From Karalla daura (Eukaryota > Chordata > Actinopteri > Chaetodontiformes > Leiognathidae): a stretch of 64,000 nucleotides of DNA. Positions 22,556 through 34,228 of this stretch are shown piece after piece. Positions within the stretch are counted from its first letter, which is position 1. Each line of letters opens with the position of its first letter. The translations under genes and the position numbers were made by a program. The notes beneath the pieces are model-generated. The model did not search any database, was not told the DNA's origin, and worked only from the letters and a program-made list of their open reading frames with translations. Location: the NCBI GenBank assembly GCA_029224185.1, contig CM055188.1:1055001-1119000 (forward strand). Reading direction: 5' to 3'.

Positions 22556-24600
22556 TTCCTGCTCCGGGAAGGAGCACTATTGTTCTCCTGCGGATCTCTG
22601 CCGAATATTAAACTTGTTCCCTATCTTGCCACAAAACTTTGGTCGGCTCCAACTTGAAAATGCTTCATCGCACACACACACAAATGATACATCAAAACAT
22701 GCCACTTGGCCCCGGCAAGTAAGTGTGGTGGAAATGTTACATGCATCTAGGAACATTTGATTAATGTCAGTATTCATTCAGTTGTAGCCTAACTCTGTGT
22801 GCTGCAGTCATCAAAGACTCAAGGACTTCATTGTAAGATCACTCCCTGCTGTTAACACCTTTATTGTTATGCCTATGAAAGTGTCCTGCTCACAGGACAC
22901 CAGTTGTAAAGACTTGCTCAGCTCCTGACAATTTGTTTATTGTGACCAAATGGTTTTCACACTTAGGGGTGTGTTCCTGAAGGTCAGGATAAAATGCATT
23001 GCGACCCTTCCTCAGGGAAGCAGTCCTCTGATCCACTGGCAGTGGTCAGAATATGTTGTCTGCCTTCTCTGCAGAGAATAAACATTTGGTACCTATTCCA
23101 GTCTCTTTTTGATTTTCCCAGACATATGAAGAATTTTTCCACAACATAAGCTTTGCTTTTTCACAACAAAATACCAGTTTTTTGCCCTGGTAGGAGCCAA
23201 AAACTGGAAAAAAAGGGGCCCGCCACCTTTGATTCACAACTCTCGGCAAACGATCCACAATCTGGACAAGTTCTATAAAATCTTGTTCCTAAGACTCTCC
23301 CGGACGCATTGGTGTGTAACAATCCAAATTTTGACCAAGATCCTCAAATTTTTGCTCCAAAAGAACAGAAAGCCCCATAAGAAACTAGAAAATTCCAGTG
23401 CACTGAAATTTCGAGAGTGCTCCAGGATGTGTGCCCATTGGTATCCGGCAAATTGTCTGCCTTTTGACTTTTTAATTTTTAATCAATTTCTCATGAAATT
23501 GTTTGGTTGGGGCCCCTGACAGGGGCCTATTTAGGGGAAATGCCCAAAAGTAGCATTTCCCATTCATTTCTGATGGAGAGGCTTACTACACAGTCTATAT
23601 AGAGGATATAGCTGCAGCAGTGTAGGGAGTCAAGGTTGCCATTACGACAGGTCCGGTCTGCAGACCCATAGTCTGCATCTTCTTGACCAAAGTGCATTTG
23701 ACAAGGTGCTGCTGAAAAACGATACAAGCTATCAACCACAAGTTTCTTGAATTTTTTTAATTAAAATTAAGTTTCTAAGTCAAAGTATGACGATGTAGCA
23801 GATTTTTGTTTGAGTTCCGTTTTTCCCATTCACTCTTATGGGAAAAACCAAAATTGTATAAATGCTGAACACTTGGCTGTAAGGAAACAACGCTTGCACT
23901 TATCTGTAATATAAGCACACGCCATGCAGGAGAGAGTCTCAGGATCGATCCCACAGTTGGTCTCTCCCCACTGTAGCTGCATTGAAAATTCCAAAGCCAC
24001 ATGTTTTTGAGAGGGCCTGGATGAAGAATGATACAAGGCATCAACATGCTGTCAGGTCCAACGAAGTTTTCCTGTGTTTTAAAGGTCAATGTATGGCTTT
24101 ACAGCGAATGCATGTTTGAGAGCGATTTTTTGAATTTACTAATTTCTCCCATTCATTTTTTATCGGTTTTTCCGTTCTTTTGGAGCACTTTTTGGTGCCT
24201 ACGGGGCATCAAAAAGTGTTACAAAGTTACATACCAAAAAGTGTTGTAACTTTGAAGATCTTTGTCAAAATTTGTATTGTTTTACACGCGTCCAGGAGAG
24301 TCTCAGGAACAAAACTTTTATATAACTTGCCGACAGTCGTGAATCAAAGGTGGAAAAAAAAAATGGAAAGAGCACAAATCTTCCTACAAAATTGGAAAAA
24401 GGAATTTGCTTGCTGCGTACGGAAATTTATGAAAAAGCAAAGCACACTTACTGGGGCTGAGTTGCACATTTTGATCTATCATTTGTGTGTGTGCGATGGA
24501 GCATAGAAACACACAGAAGAACAATAGTGCTTCTTCCCAGAGCACTAATAAGAAGAACAAACACGCAGAAGAGCAACAGTGCTCCTTCCTGGAGCACTAA
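22556..24600. repeat. R1 element: foldback-like repeat, most complete copy
   Basis: The left arm (22560 to about 23400, interrupted by a solo LTR) and the right arm (about 24180-24595) are inverted copies of each other. Left words cacacacaaatgatacatc, ttggccccggcaagtaag, ctttgctttttca, acctttgattcacaactctc and gactctcccggacgc all reappear reverse-complemented in the right arm in mirrored order. The ends carry short palindromes: tgctcc-gggaa-ggagca at 22560-22576, and agtgc...gcact at 24526-24546 and 24578-24598. No transposase is visible between the arms. I infer a non-autonomous inverted-repeat (foldback) element. Related pieces lie at 9603-10320, 25085-25760 and 50330-52180. Confidence 0.72.
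22724..23146 (+). repeat. Solo LTR (family L), TSD TAAG
   Basis: The sequence starts tgtggtggaaatgttacatg and ends ttttccacaaca, with inverted ends TG..CA. It is flanked on both sides by TAAG (22720-22723 and 23147-23150). A TATA-like ggataaaatgc lies near 22985 and a polyadenylation-like agaataaac near 23083, fitting an LTR promoter and poly(A) site. At 423 bp it is a solo LTR left by recombination, and it sits inside the left arm of R1. Confidence 0.93.
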
Positions 24601-24609
24601 CAAGAAAAA

Positions 24610-25080
24610 TGAGAACTGATTTTTCAGCGATTCTCTGCTGGAAGTTGGCTCCCCCGACTCAGACAGATGTGAAAATGTGAAACTTTTTTACTCATACAGA
24701 TGTGAAAATGTGAAACCTTTTTGAGAAGGTTTCATGAAAAATAAATCTTATGAGATGTTCACAACAAATGCAAATGCAACTCTGCATTCAAAATCAATGT
24801 AAATAGTACGATGTCAGTTTAAATCAGGTTGTGTGACTGAAGTTTGTAATCAAAGCAAATGAAACATCAGCGGCATCTGCAGCACCACGAATGAAGTCGA
24901 AAAAATTGAACTTTTCCGGTGGCGTTGCTCTGTGACATCCAGCCAGCAAGGGGTTTATCCAGACGTCGCAGTGCACGCAGATGCATGTAGGAAAAAAATG
25001 TTTCCACTGTATGTGGGCACCCAGTCCTGTGTGACACCACTGTTTGGTGATGGATCCAAAGTAGCATTTCCTATTCATTT
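24610..25080. other. R1-related and unassigned sequence
   Basis: Short words (gagaactgatttttcagcg) match R1 inner sequence at 10210 (reverse strand) and 51585. Otherwise there is no recognisable feature. Confidence 0.4.
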
Positions 25081-25084
25081 CTTC

Positions 25085-25760
25085 AGGTGACCCCCTATAT
25101 ATCTGCAGCAGTTGCCATAACGACAGCTCCTGTCTGCAGATCTGTCACACCATGCTGAGGTTTTGTATTGTCTGATGGTTATGTTCTCCCCGGGGGTAAG
25201 CTCACTTCCTTGTGTCATGTTTATGTTCACAAGCGTTATTGTGTTCACCTTTGTTCACCCTTTTTCACTTAATTTGCATCCAGAGTCATGCACAGTCTCT
25301 GTCTGACAGTCTCTGTCTGACCATTGTGACAAGATCAGCCCTCTGTCTGTCTGACCATAGGCTGCCTGAGAAGGCACTGCTGAAAAACAATACAACCTCT
25401 CAAAGTGAAATTTGGAACACAGACCACGTTTCTGTAATTTTTTAAATTAAAATATTTGAGGGGTTCTGTTTTTCCAATTCTCATGAGAAAAGCCAACGTT
25501 ACAAAGTACTAAGCACTAGGCTCTACGCAGTCTTGCACTTGCACCTATCTGAAATACAGTATAACACCACCACACAGGGGAGTCTCAGGAACACCCTGAT
25601 GTGATTTGGTGTCTGTACTATCAAAATTGAGGCCACAGTTGTGAGTAGAAGTGTACATTTTAACTTTGCTTGCAATGGACAGAAAATACATTGCGGCCCA
25701 TGGAGAGAAAAGGGTGCATTGGGCTGACTGAGGCTCCCCATTTAAATTTTAAAAGGCACA
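25085..25760 (+). repeat. R1 inner-segment fragment
   Basis: The words ttgccataacgacagctcctg, ctgctgaaaaacaatac, cttgcacctatctg and ggggagtctcaggaacaccc occur in the same order at 50960-51450 and partly at 23600-23960. It is a detached copy of the R1 interior. The minus-strand frame 25523-25741 is repeat sequence. Confidence 0.65.
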
Positions 25761-25944
25761 CAGGTTTATGTCACGCATCAATGCTATCAAAGGCAACGGA
25801 AATCTTGGTCTGCGCTTCAGCAAAGGTGTTGCATTTCTTGTCTCTCCCTCTCCTTACATTATCTTCCCCTGCTTTGCTCCTTCATCTTATCTATTCTTCT
25901 TGGGAGAGTCACTGCCCTGTTCTCCAGACCGCTAATTTGGAATC

Positions 25945-26127
25945 ATGGCTCTGAACAACTTCTGTCTCAACGCGATTGACACCATCTCCTCGGTGAGAAG
26001 CTTGGGTTCAGGAGAGTCTGTTTGCAGCTGGCTATACGATGGACAGCTGGGAGAGGGGGCGGGTCCTGTGTCTGGTGGCTCTGAGGACATCAGGGATATC
26101 TACCTATTCGGAACCTTGATTATTTAG
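25945..26127 (+). other. Small open frame of unknown origin (60 codons)
   Basis: An ATG in a good initiation context (aatcATGG) opens MALNNFCLNAIDTISSVRS and closes with TAG after DIRDIYLFGTLII. Its codons are GC-richer than its surroundings, and a pyrimidine-rich tract precedes it. I do not recognise the protein. It could be the start of a retroelement ORF cut by the LTR insertion at 26172, or chance. No splice donor is evident. Confidence 0.25.
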
Positions 26128-26171
26128 CGTATTTTTGAGTATTTTGCTGATTGGATTAGGCACTGCTCTGG

Positions 26172-26499
26172 TGTGGAAAAATTCTTGATCTGTCTGAAAA
26201 ATCAAAAAGCAAGACTGGCTGAGGGAGAGGCCACAGTGCATTTTATCCTGACCCCTAGGAACACACCCTGAAGTGTGAAAACCATTTGGTCACAATAAAC
26301 AAATTGTCAGAAGCCTTTACAAGTGGTGTCCTGTGAGCAGGATACTTTCATAGGAATAACAATGGACATGTTAAGGAGCAGGGCATGATCTTACAGTGAA
26401 GTTCTTCAGTGTTTGATGGCTGCAGCACAGTTCAGGTTATATCTAAATGAACACGGAGATTATCAATTGTTCCTAGATGCATGTAAAATTTCCACCACA
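26172..26499 (-). repeat. Solo LTR (family L), minus orientation, TSD CTGG
   Basis: The reverse complement begins tgtggtggaaattttacatg and ends attttccaca. CTGG flanks both sides (26168-26171 and 26500-26503). Compared with the other copies it lacks about 95 bases of the R/U5 side, including the poly(A) signal, so it was deleted after or before insertion. Confidence 0.88.
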
Positions 26500-26509
26500 C
26501 TGGTATTTC

Positions 26510-27070
26510 AGAAAGCTAAAGAATCAGCAGCAGCTGTCCAAAGCCCCACGAAGCTGCCCGTAATGATTGAGGCAGTGGGCAGAGCTATGAGCACTCTGAC
26601 ACTATGAACCTTCTTACGGTGAGCACTGGAACCACCTTGGAGAGGCTCACAAGCATGCAACCTCTTTGAAAATCATCTTGAAAAGGTTCACTTGACCCTA
26701 CAAAAGAATTTGGACCAACCAGGAGACCAGAATGGACATAGAAAGCTGTGAAAATGGAATGCGGTTACTTGCCCCAAACCCAAACATTCTCTAATCTTAC
26801 CTGCTTTCGGTCCCTCTAACCAGCACTGGCCTTGGCCAAGGCCAGCAGGAAAGGAGCTCATGGCTCTGGACACATTAAAATCAGCTTGGTTTCTTTATGT
26901 GCTGCATTTGTTTGAGTTTGCAGGATGTCTGCAACAAAGATGCAATGGAATCAGAGCAGTAAATATAAGGTGGATATAAATGTGAAAGATTTATATCCAC
27001 CTGTTTTCCTTTCCTGTGACAAGATCATCTGATCACTGTTATAATCTGCAGAGCACCCATCAGGCATGAA
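26510..27070. other. No supported feature
   Basis: Sequence between two oppositely oriented solo LTRs. A short palindromic block, gcactggccttggccaaggcc, lies at 26823-26843 and is echoed at 52215-52234. No gene seen. Confidence 0.4.
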
Positions 27071-27077
27071 AACGTAT

Positions 27078-27502
27078 TGTGGTGGAAATTTTACAGGCAT
27101 CTAGGAACATTTGATTAATGTCAGTATTCATTCAGTTGTAGCCTAAACTCTGTGTGCTGCAGTCATCAAAGACTCAACAACTTCACTGTAAGATCACTCC
27201 CTGCTGTTAACACCTTCATTGTTATGCCTATGGAAGTGTCCTGCTCACAAGACCCCAGTTGTAAAGACTTGCTCAGCTTCTGACAATTTGTTTATTGTGA
27301 CCAAATGGTTTTCACACTTAGGGGTGTGTTCCTGGAGGTCAGGATAAAATGAATTGTAGCCTGTCCTTCAGGGAAGCAGTCCTCTGATCCACTGGCAGTG
27401 GTCAGAGTGTGCTGTCTTCCTTCTCGGCAGAGAATAAAGGCTTGGTACCTGTTCCAGTCTTGCTTTTTGATTTTCCCAGACATGAAGAATTTTTCCACAA
27501 CA
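27078..27502 (+). repeat. Solo LTR (family L), TSD GTAT
   Basis: The element starts tgtggtggaaattttacagg and ends ttttccacaaca. GTAT lies on both sides (27074-27077 and 27503-27506). Length is 425 bp, near identical in plan to the copy at 22724-23146. A TATA-like ggataaaatg lies near 27342 and agaataaagg near 27430. Confidence 0.94.
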
Positions 27503-27509
27503 GTATCCT

Positions 27510-28890
27510 ACAGATATGGTCCAATAAATATACTTTTAATTGTAAATATACTTTTCTGCTAAGAGTGACATCAATGGATTAATACCACTCTTTTGCAACA
27601 TTGTCTCATGCCATACTCATACTTCTTCTTTATCTATACATGAGATGTAAAATCCATCATGAATGGATGGAAATCTCATAAAAAAACGCACATCTTCATC
27701 TCAATTCTCTACAGCGATCCCATCAAAAAACCATGTATATCTTTGGACCATGTTTGATTTTTGACAGTCACTGGTGTAATTTTGTTACTATGGGTTTCAC
27801 TGAAAGATTAAATGTGCAAACCAGGCAAGGGATTGTGTAGGAATTGTTTCCTAAGAAACAGTTCCTACAGAAACAGAAAAGACCTCTGTGATACCAAGTG
27901 AAATGAATGGCTGAATAGATTAATAAATGAATTAACAAATTAATTCATACATTAAGGATTTGATAAATAGGTCAATTAATATATGGATGAATGAATAAAC
28001 ACAAATGGTGGCTGGCATCAGTTATTCATTACCCATGGACTGTAGGGTTGTAGGCTGTAAGGCCACAATCAACTCAAACATGCATGCTTTATGAGTATGG
28101 GAAGATACCTGACTACTTAAAGAAAAAAAGAAGACATCCAAACTGCACAAGAAGGCCAACGATCAGACCAGGGATCTTCTAGGTGTGAGGCAACACTTGT
28201 AACCATTTATTTATCTCCCTAGAGTTATCAGTCATGTAACTTCAAACAATACTACCAAATCAGTGACTACACTAGAAACACAAAGGAAATAGTAAACATG
28301 GTGCCACCACAGTGCTCCTCGGAATGTAACAAGCGTCTTAGAAAATCATTAGGTCTATGATACATTTATATTACTCAAAATGACAAAAGATAAACACCAT
28401 TGTTGTCAAGTCTATAGTTCAAGGACATTTTGTCTTCAAAACCTACATTATACAATGAGTAAAAACACCTGATGATATATTAACATTCTGACCATGAAAG
28501 GTCAGTGCTACATTATTAATTAGGTGCAACCCTTGCTTCACCTTGACCTGACACCCATGAAGTGAACACAGCTTTGCAAACTTTATCTATAAATTCAAAT
28601 TTTTATTCTTATTATTCTGCCTTTACTGAAACACCTCATAATCAGTAGGTGTTTTGTGTGGTGGAAGAACTTCCTGTCTGTCTCCAGTGAAACCATGGCA
28701 CCAGACCAATCACCTCTTGCAACTCTATGAAGACCAACAGAATGAGAAAGGGACAGCACAGTGGGGAGCTACTGGTGATGTGAGGGCATTTCATTTGCAT
28801 GTGGGATGGCAGGCAATGACAAATATCCTTTTCTTAAATAAGAGCGGTAAGATGTGTGCAAGCTGTGACTTAACTTAAATCATTCATCTA
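27510..28890. other. No supported feature
   Basis: AT-rich, no domain-bearing open frame, no repeat family recognised. Confidence 0.5.
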
Positions 28891-28894
28891 AATA

Positions 28895-30343
28895 CAATGG
28901 GGGAAATAAGTATTGAACGCATTAACTGTTTTGTCATTACATTTATTTCCAAAGATGCAATTCATGTGACATTTCTTCCAGACACTGGTATTAACTCAAA
29001 TAATCCACACATGAAAAGAAATCACAACATTCAAATCCATAAATAGTGATTATGTGGAATTAAGTGCAATAACACAGGAAAAAAGCATTGAACACACCAT
29101 GGGAAAGCTGTATAGGTTGGCAATGAATGGCAATGGCTGGGTTAGTGCTAATTGATGGCCCTATAAACAGGTTGTTTTTTCACCAAGTAGTCAAACAAGA
29201 CACATCTCATGATGGGTAAAAGCAAGGAGCTCTCTCAAGACCTCGCAGCCTGATTGTTGCTCAGCATCAGAATGGAACTGGTTATAGACTCATCTCAAAG
29301 AATCTGAGTATTCCAGTAAGCACCGTTGGGGCCATTATCCGCAAGTGGAAGAAGCATCACCTTATCATCAACAGGCCGCGCACAGGAGCTCCTCACAAGA
29401 TTTCTGACCAGGGAGTCAGAAAGATGGTCAGAAGAGTTCTCAAAGAGCCAAGGACCACCCGGAAAGCGCTCCAGAAAGACATGGAGGCAGCAGGTACAAG
29501 TGTTACAGAGAAAACGACAATGGCAATGCACTCCACCGCCATGGCCTCTATGGACGCTCAGCCCGCAAGACTCCATTCCTCAAAAAAAGGCATGTTGAAG
29601 CTCGTTTAAAGTTTGATAAACAGCATCTGGATAAGCCTGTGGCACTGCACATCACCCAAATAACACTATGCCAACAGTGAAGTTTGGTGGTGGAAACATC
29701 ATGGCATGGGGTTGTTTCTCATCTCGGGGTACTGGTAGACTTCATATAATTGAAGGAGCAATGAATGGAAACATCTATCGGCAAATTCTTGAGATGAACC
29801 TGCTGCCATCCACCAGGATGATGAAGATGAGACGTGGCTGGACCTTTCAACAGGACAACGATCCGAAGCACACGGCAAAGTTGACTCTCGAATGGTTTAA
29901 AAAAAAGAAAATCAATGTGTTAGACTTAAATCCGATTGAACATTTGTGGAAAGAACTAAAGATAAGGGTTCACCAGAGGGCACCAAAGAATATTCCAGAT
30001 TTGAAGACAATCTGTGCGGAGGAATGGGCAAAAATCACACCTGAGCAGTGTGGGCGATTAGTTCATACATACAAGAAGCGTCTGGAAGCAGTCATTGCAA
30101 ACAAAGGCTTCTCCACAAAGTATTAAACGAGTCTCAGGTAGTGTGTTCAATATTTTTTTCCTGTGTTATTGCACTTAATTCCACATAATCATTATTTATG
30201 GATTTGAATGTTGTGATTTCTTTTCATGTGTGGATTATTTGAGTTAATACCAGTGTCTGGAAGAAATGTCACATGAATGGCATCTTTGGAAATAAATATA
30301 ATGAGAAAAAAGTTGACGTGTCCAATACTTATTTCCCCCATTG
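28895..30343 (+). mobile_element. Tc1-like transposon with long inverted repeats (Tc1-B)
   Basis: The left end starts caatgggggaaataagtatt and the right end is its reverse complement, with TA on both sides (28893-28894 and 30344-30345). The inverted repeats extend about 205 bp (28895-29099 and 30138-30343) and end inside with the mirrored 'caataacacagg'. The length is 1449 bp. The family differs from Tc1-A in ends and transposase. A degraded transposase lies between the repeats, so the element is non-autonomous. Confidence 0.94.
29212..30126 (+). pseudogene. Tc1-like transposase pseudogene (Tc1-B)
   Basis: The N-terminus MGKSKELSQDL starts at 29212. The helix-turn-helix region (HQNGTGYRLISKNLSIPVST) continues in another frame after a break near 29250. 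A second frame change near 29515 leads to the segment ending KRHVEARLKFDKQHLDKPVA. There the reading jumps, by an internal deletion, to MPTVKFGGGNIMAWG at 29668. The deleted part would hold the first catalytic Asp (WSDET-like motif), which is absent. The second Asp region (QQDNDPKHTA) and the Glu region (LNPIEHLWKE) are present, but residues usually found between them are missing at DLNP. The C-terminus ends ANKGFSTKY. The enzyme cannot be active. Confidence 0.93.
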
Positions 30344-30349
30344 TAACTG

Positions 30350-33300
30350 TTTCAGAAACCTGCTGCCAACAGAGGCCAGAGTTTCAGGCACAATGCCAAG
30401 GGCATGGGGGAATATGAAAAGTGAGATAGTGCTGATGGATATCTTATTTATAAATGTGTAAACACATATCTTAGTCAGAGTTCAAAAACATAAAAGTGTG
30501 AGTTGTCATCAGCAATAGTGTGCCCACCCCACTTTCTTTCTCTCTCAAAGATTTATGTTCTTGAAATTGCTCAGATTCACTGAGTTTACACTGAATATTG
30601 GTTGGGAGGGGGCATGGTGCTTAGGCTGTGGCACCTTCAGTGTCATGTTGAGTGTTCAAGTGACAGTGATTGATGCCCTCTGTATTTTGCAACTTATCAA
30701 ATGTATAAACAAAGCAACATGTCAAAGATAAACAGCAGAAACATTTGAGATAAATAAAGAATGGAGCGGAATGCCAGGCTAGGGAAAGAAAATGAACTAT
30801 CTTCATAATGAATAGAATGAGAAAGGGAATAAGAGGAGAGAGTAGGAGAAGCATATATTTGATTCCCAGGGGGTGAAACTGAGCCTGGGAGATGTCAGAT
30901 GGGAAGAAATATGGGGACACATGAGCCTCTGACAAGTCACTCAGGCAGCAAAATAAAGCCCGGCTTTCTCAGATTTGTTTCCAGTGCTCATCAGTAGGAG
31001 AGCTGGATGACGGATGGACCGGTGCTGGGTGCAACAAAAGTGTGTCAGATTTACTTATCATAATAAAGACCTGCTCTTTTCCTTTCTATTCGCCTGCCTT
31101 TTATCCAGCCACCTGCAGTCCTGCTGCCAACAACCCATTTCATTTTGATCACCCCTGAATGTCTGCATCCTTCCTTAATTCAAAATCTGATCTGTCTTCC
31201 GTCCCTCCATTTAGCTCTTCATTTTTATCAAGTATATTGCATGCCTCGTTGTCTTTATCCATCCATGACAAAGCTAGCTCTACAGCTCATTCCTTCTAAT
31301 TCCTTACTTAACTCTTTCTTTATCCATGATGCATCCTTCCATTAATTACTGCCTCTTTCCCAATATTCACCCATGAAACAATGCAGTTTTGACCTCATCC
31401 TGACACTACATTCCTTCACATCATCCTTACATTCCCAATTTGTCACTCTTACTTACATTCTTCCCTGCTTCCATCTGCTTATCCATACAGGCAGAGCATG
31501 AACAAAATTATTAATTACTTGTTTAGTTCTTCTAAGTCCATTCACTTCATCCACTTCACATTTCAGCTTTCTTTTCATCTACAGAATTCTTTTGCTGCTT
31601 CGTTTCCTCTCTTTTCTTTCAATACCTCATCCAGCCATCTAAAACTGGGACTTGTTTACTGATCCCTCAACCATACTTTCCCAGTCTCTGTCCTTTCTCT
31701 ATACTTCCTTTCTTAACTTAACTTGAATTTTGTCGATCTCTCCAATTAATTCACACCTTTTTCACTGACCACCTATCCATGACAAAAAACCCAAATGTAT
31801 AATTTGTAGCTCCTGATATGTTCGTCAATCCTTCTTCACTCACTCAAATTTCCCTGTTGTGGGATGAATAAAGGCATTTATTTGCTTTAATGCCTCCTTC
31901 AGTTCTTCGTATTTCATACAGACCCTTGATCCTTTTTTGAAGTAATAACATTCAGTATTGTTTCATGACCATTTTCTTACCTCCCTTTCCCAAAATTCAC
32001 CCTCTCTTCCCTTCGGTCTCTCTATCATCAATTTGTCCCTCCATCCACCTATCAATATGGACATGACCAGACCTTCAAGAAGAAGAAGAAGAAGAGATTC
32101 TGAACATCTACAAATATAATGATTATCTGTTCCATTTTCTCGACCTCTGTCTCTAATCCAGTGACCAGAGCACAAGTGTAACAATCTCACTCTGATTAGT
32201 GAGTCAGTCAGTTTTTGGGATGTGAATATTTTGTAATGTATTAGAAATTAGAGGGGAAAAGGCAGGGCTAAGGTCTGTGGGGTGCAATATGGCACCCTGG
32301 CTTGGTGCAGACTGTATTCTCCAGGGCTGATGGTAGACTTAATTGGAAAGAAAACAGTGGGAGTTTGCAAAAAATAAAACTCCTCAGAGATGCTGGCAGC
32401 CCGGCACAATGACATTCCTCTGTTAGCTTCAAGGTTATGCACACACAAACACACACCTGCCAGTGAGACTTAAGCAACAAGGTTCATCTGAGATTATTTG
32501 CATAGAAATCCCAAAAAGAATAGCTAAAAGGAATTGAACAGTGATTTAATTAAATGGAACTGGCAATTTCATAGTGGTATGTGCATGAAAAAAGATATAC
32601 ACATTCCAGCCATAATGGTTTCTAAGTTCCTCCCTCCCCTTCGTTTGGATGCCTTTGCCAGTACATAAATCACGCCGGATCAAGGACAAAGCACTGGGAC
32701 CACTAACTGAGAACTTTCACATCCACCATCTGGATGCAGAAAACCAGAGTGCTGACCAGTGGCCCTGCTCTCAATCTGCTCCTCAGAATGAGCCACAAGA
32801 CAGGGGCAGGCACATACTGTGGATGGAAGCCTATTCAACCCAATAATTTCTTAGTTTGAGGTGGAAATCACTGAAAATCCTCTCCAGAGATGCAAAGGAG
32901 CTGACTTGATATTTTCAAATGATAAAAAAAGGGAGACACAGGCCATGAGAGTCAAAAACAGAATGTGAGAGAGAGAGGCTGTCAGTACCTCTGCTCATCC
33001 AAAACATTCATTCCCACCATTGTCCTTTTATCACTCCACTCTGTTCCACACTCTGAGACTCCACATCAAGGCAGATACGAACAGAAATGAGAAACACAGG
33101 ATTGTCTGACAATGGTGACAACTACAGTTATTTGTGTCTTCCTATCCACTGTTGTACATAATTCTCTGATTTCTCTTTAGGCCCATCTGCCTGCCTGTTG
33201 TCTCTTTCTCCTGCACATTTGCTAATGATGCCTCTGGCTACTGGTCATCTCTTCTGCAGAATGCAGTTGATCACTTTTTTACTATCAACAACCATTTGCA

Positions 33301-34180
33301 CACATATTTTGACACAGGTGTACATACAACATCTTTGAGAGTAGTCAAGATCATTCTTTTGATCAAACTACTCAATATATAGATGACTAGTGACAATTTT
33401 CTATCAATTTTGTTTATTGCATAATCTGTAGATTATTTTCTCCATCTGTCTCCATCTTTCCAGTTAAAAAACAGAAAAAAAACCAAACAAACCTTGTTTC
33501 AGATACAACACAAAGAATATAAAGGTTCATAATTTAAATGAAAAGGCAGACAAAGTCAAATATGCTTTTACAGCAATAAATGGCTATGGACAGAGCAAGT
33601 CTTGAAGTGTTTTATTGTCAAGCAAGATCTCTGTTTCAGTCTTGGTGTACGGCAGCTCTCCTCTCTTCCCAGGCTAGATTCTTCATTGGAATAAATTCAA
33701 TCTATACACATATGGATATATCATATGGATATATATGTTTATGATCACCAAATATAAGTTTGATGACCATAGAAATCAATACTGATACATTTCTCTCCCT
33801 TGTTTTTTTTTCTTAAAGACATATCTTAAGGATATGTCTAGAAGAAACATAGATATGGATATGGATATGAGCACATCTAAATTCATGTGTTCAAGCCCCG
33901 GGGAGGCCAGACTCACTGCACTGTCTCGGACCTTAACTATCCAATGACAGTTGATGAAAGGCTTGGCTATAACCATTAATACAAAATGACGGAGAAAACA
34001 GGAAATTAACAATGACCTATGAAGTCAACTTCAGAATTTAGGCAGAACTGCTGTGGTATCTCAGGTATTTTGAGATTAACATATAAATATTTTAATTTGG
34101 GTGCCTACTATTCTTCTGTCTGCAAACAATCACATGAAAATCTCCCAGAGTAGTCTATGTGGACCTGCAGCAACAATCTG
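30350..34180. other. No supported feature
   Basis: Long AT-rich stretch. At 31855-31880 'ccctgttgtgggatgaataaa' resembles a LINE 3' tail. A short AAG repeat lies at 32080-32095. The frame at 32649-32846 is preceded by a pyrimidine tract and cag, but shows no domain. No gene can be supported. Confidence 0.5.
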
Positions 34181-34184
34181 GAGG

Positions 34185-34228
34185 CACACAGACACACACA
34201 GACACACACAGACACACACCCACACACA
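34185..34228. repeat. (GACACACACA)n short tandem repeat
   Basis: About four decamer units of CA repeats punctuated by G. A phased variant of a CA microsatellite. Confidence 0.85.

Noticed and set aside
32649..32846. Possible exon after a pyrimidine tract and cag
   Set aside because: No domain, no donor or partner exon, and unremarkable composition.
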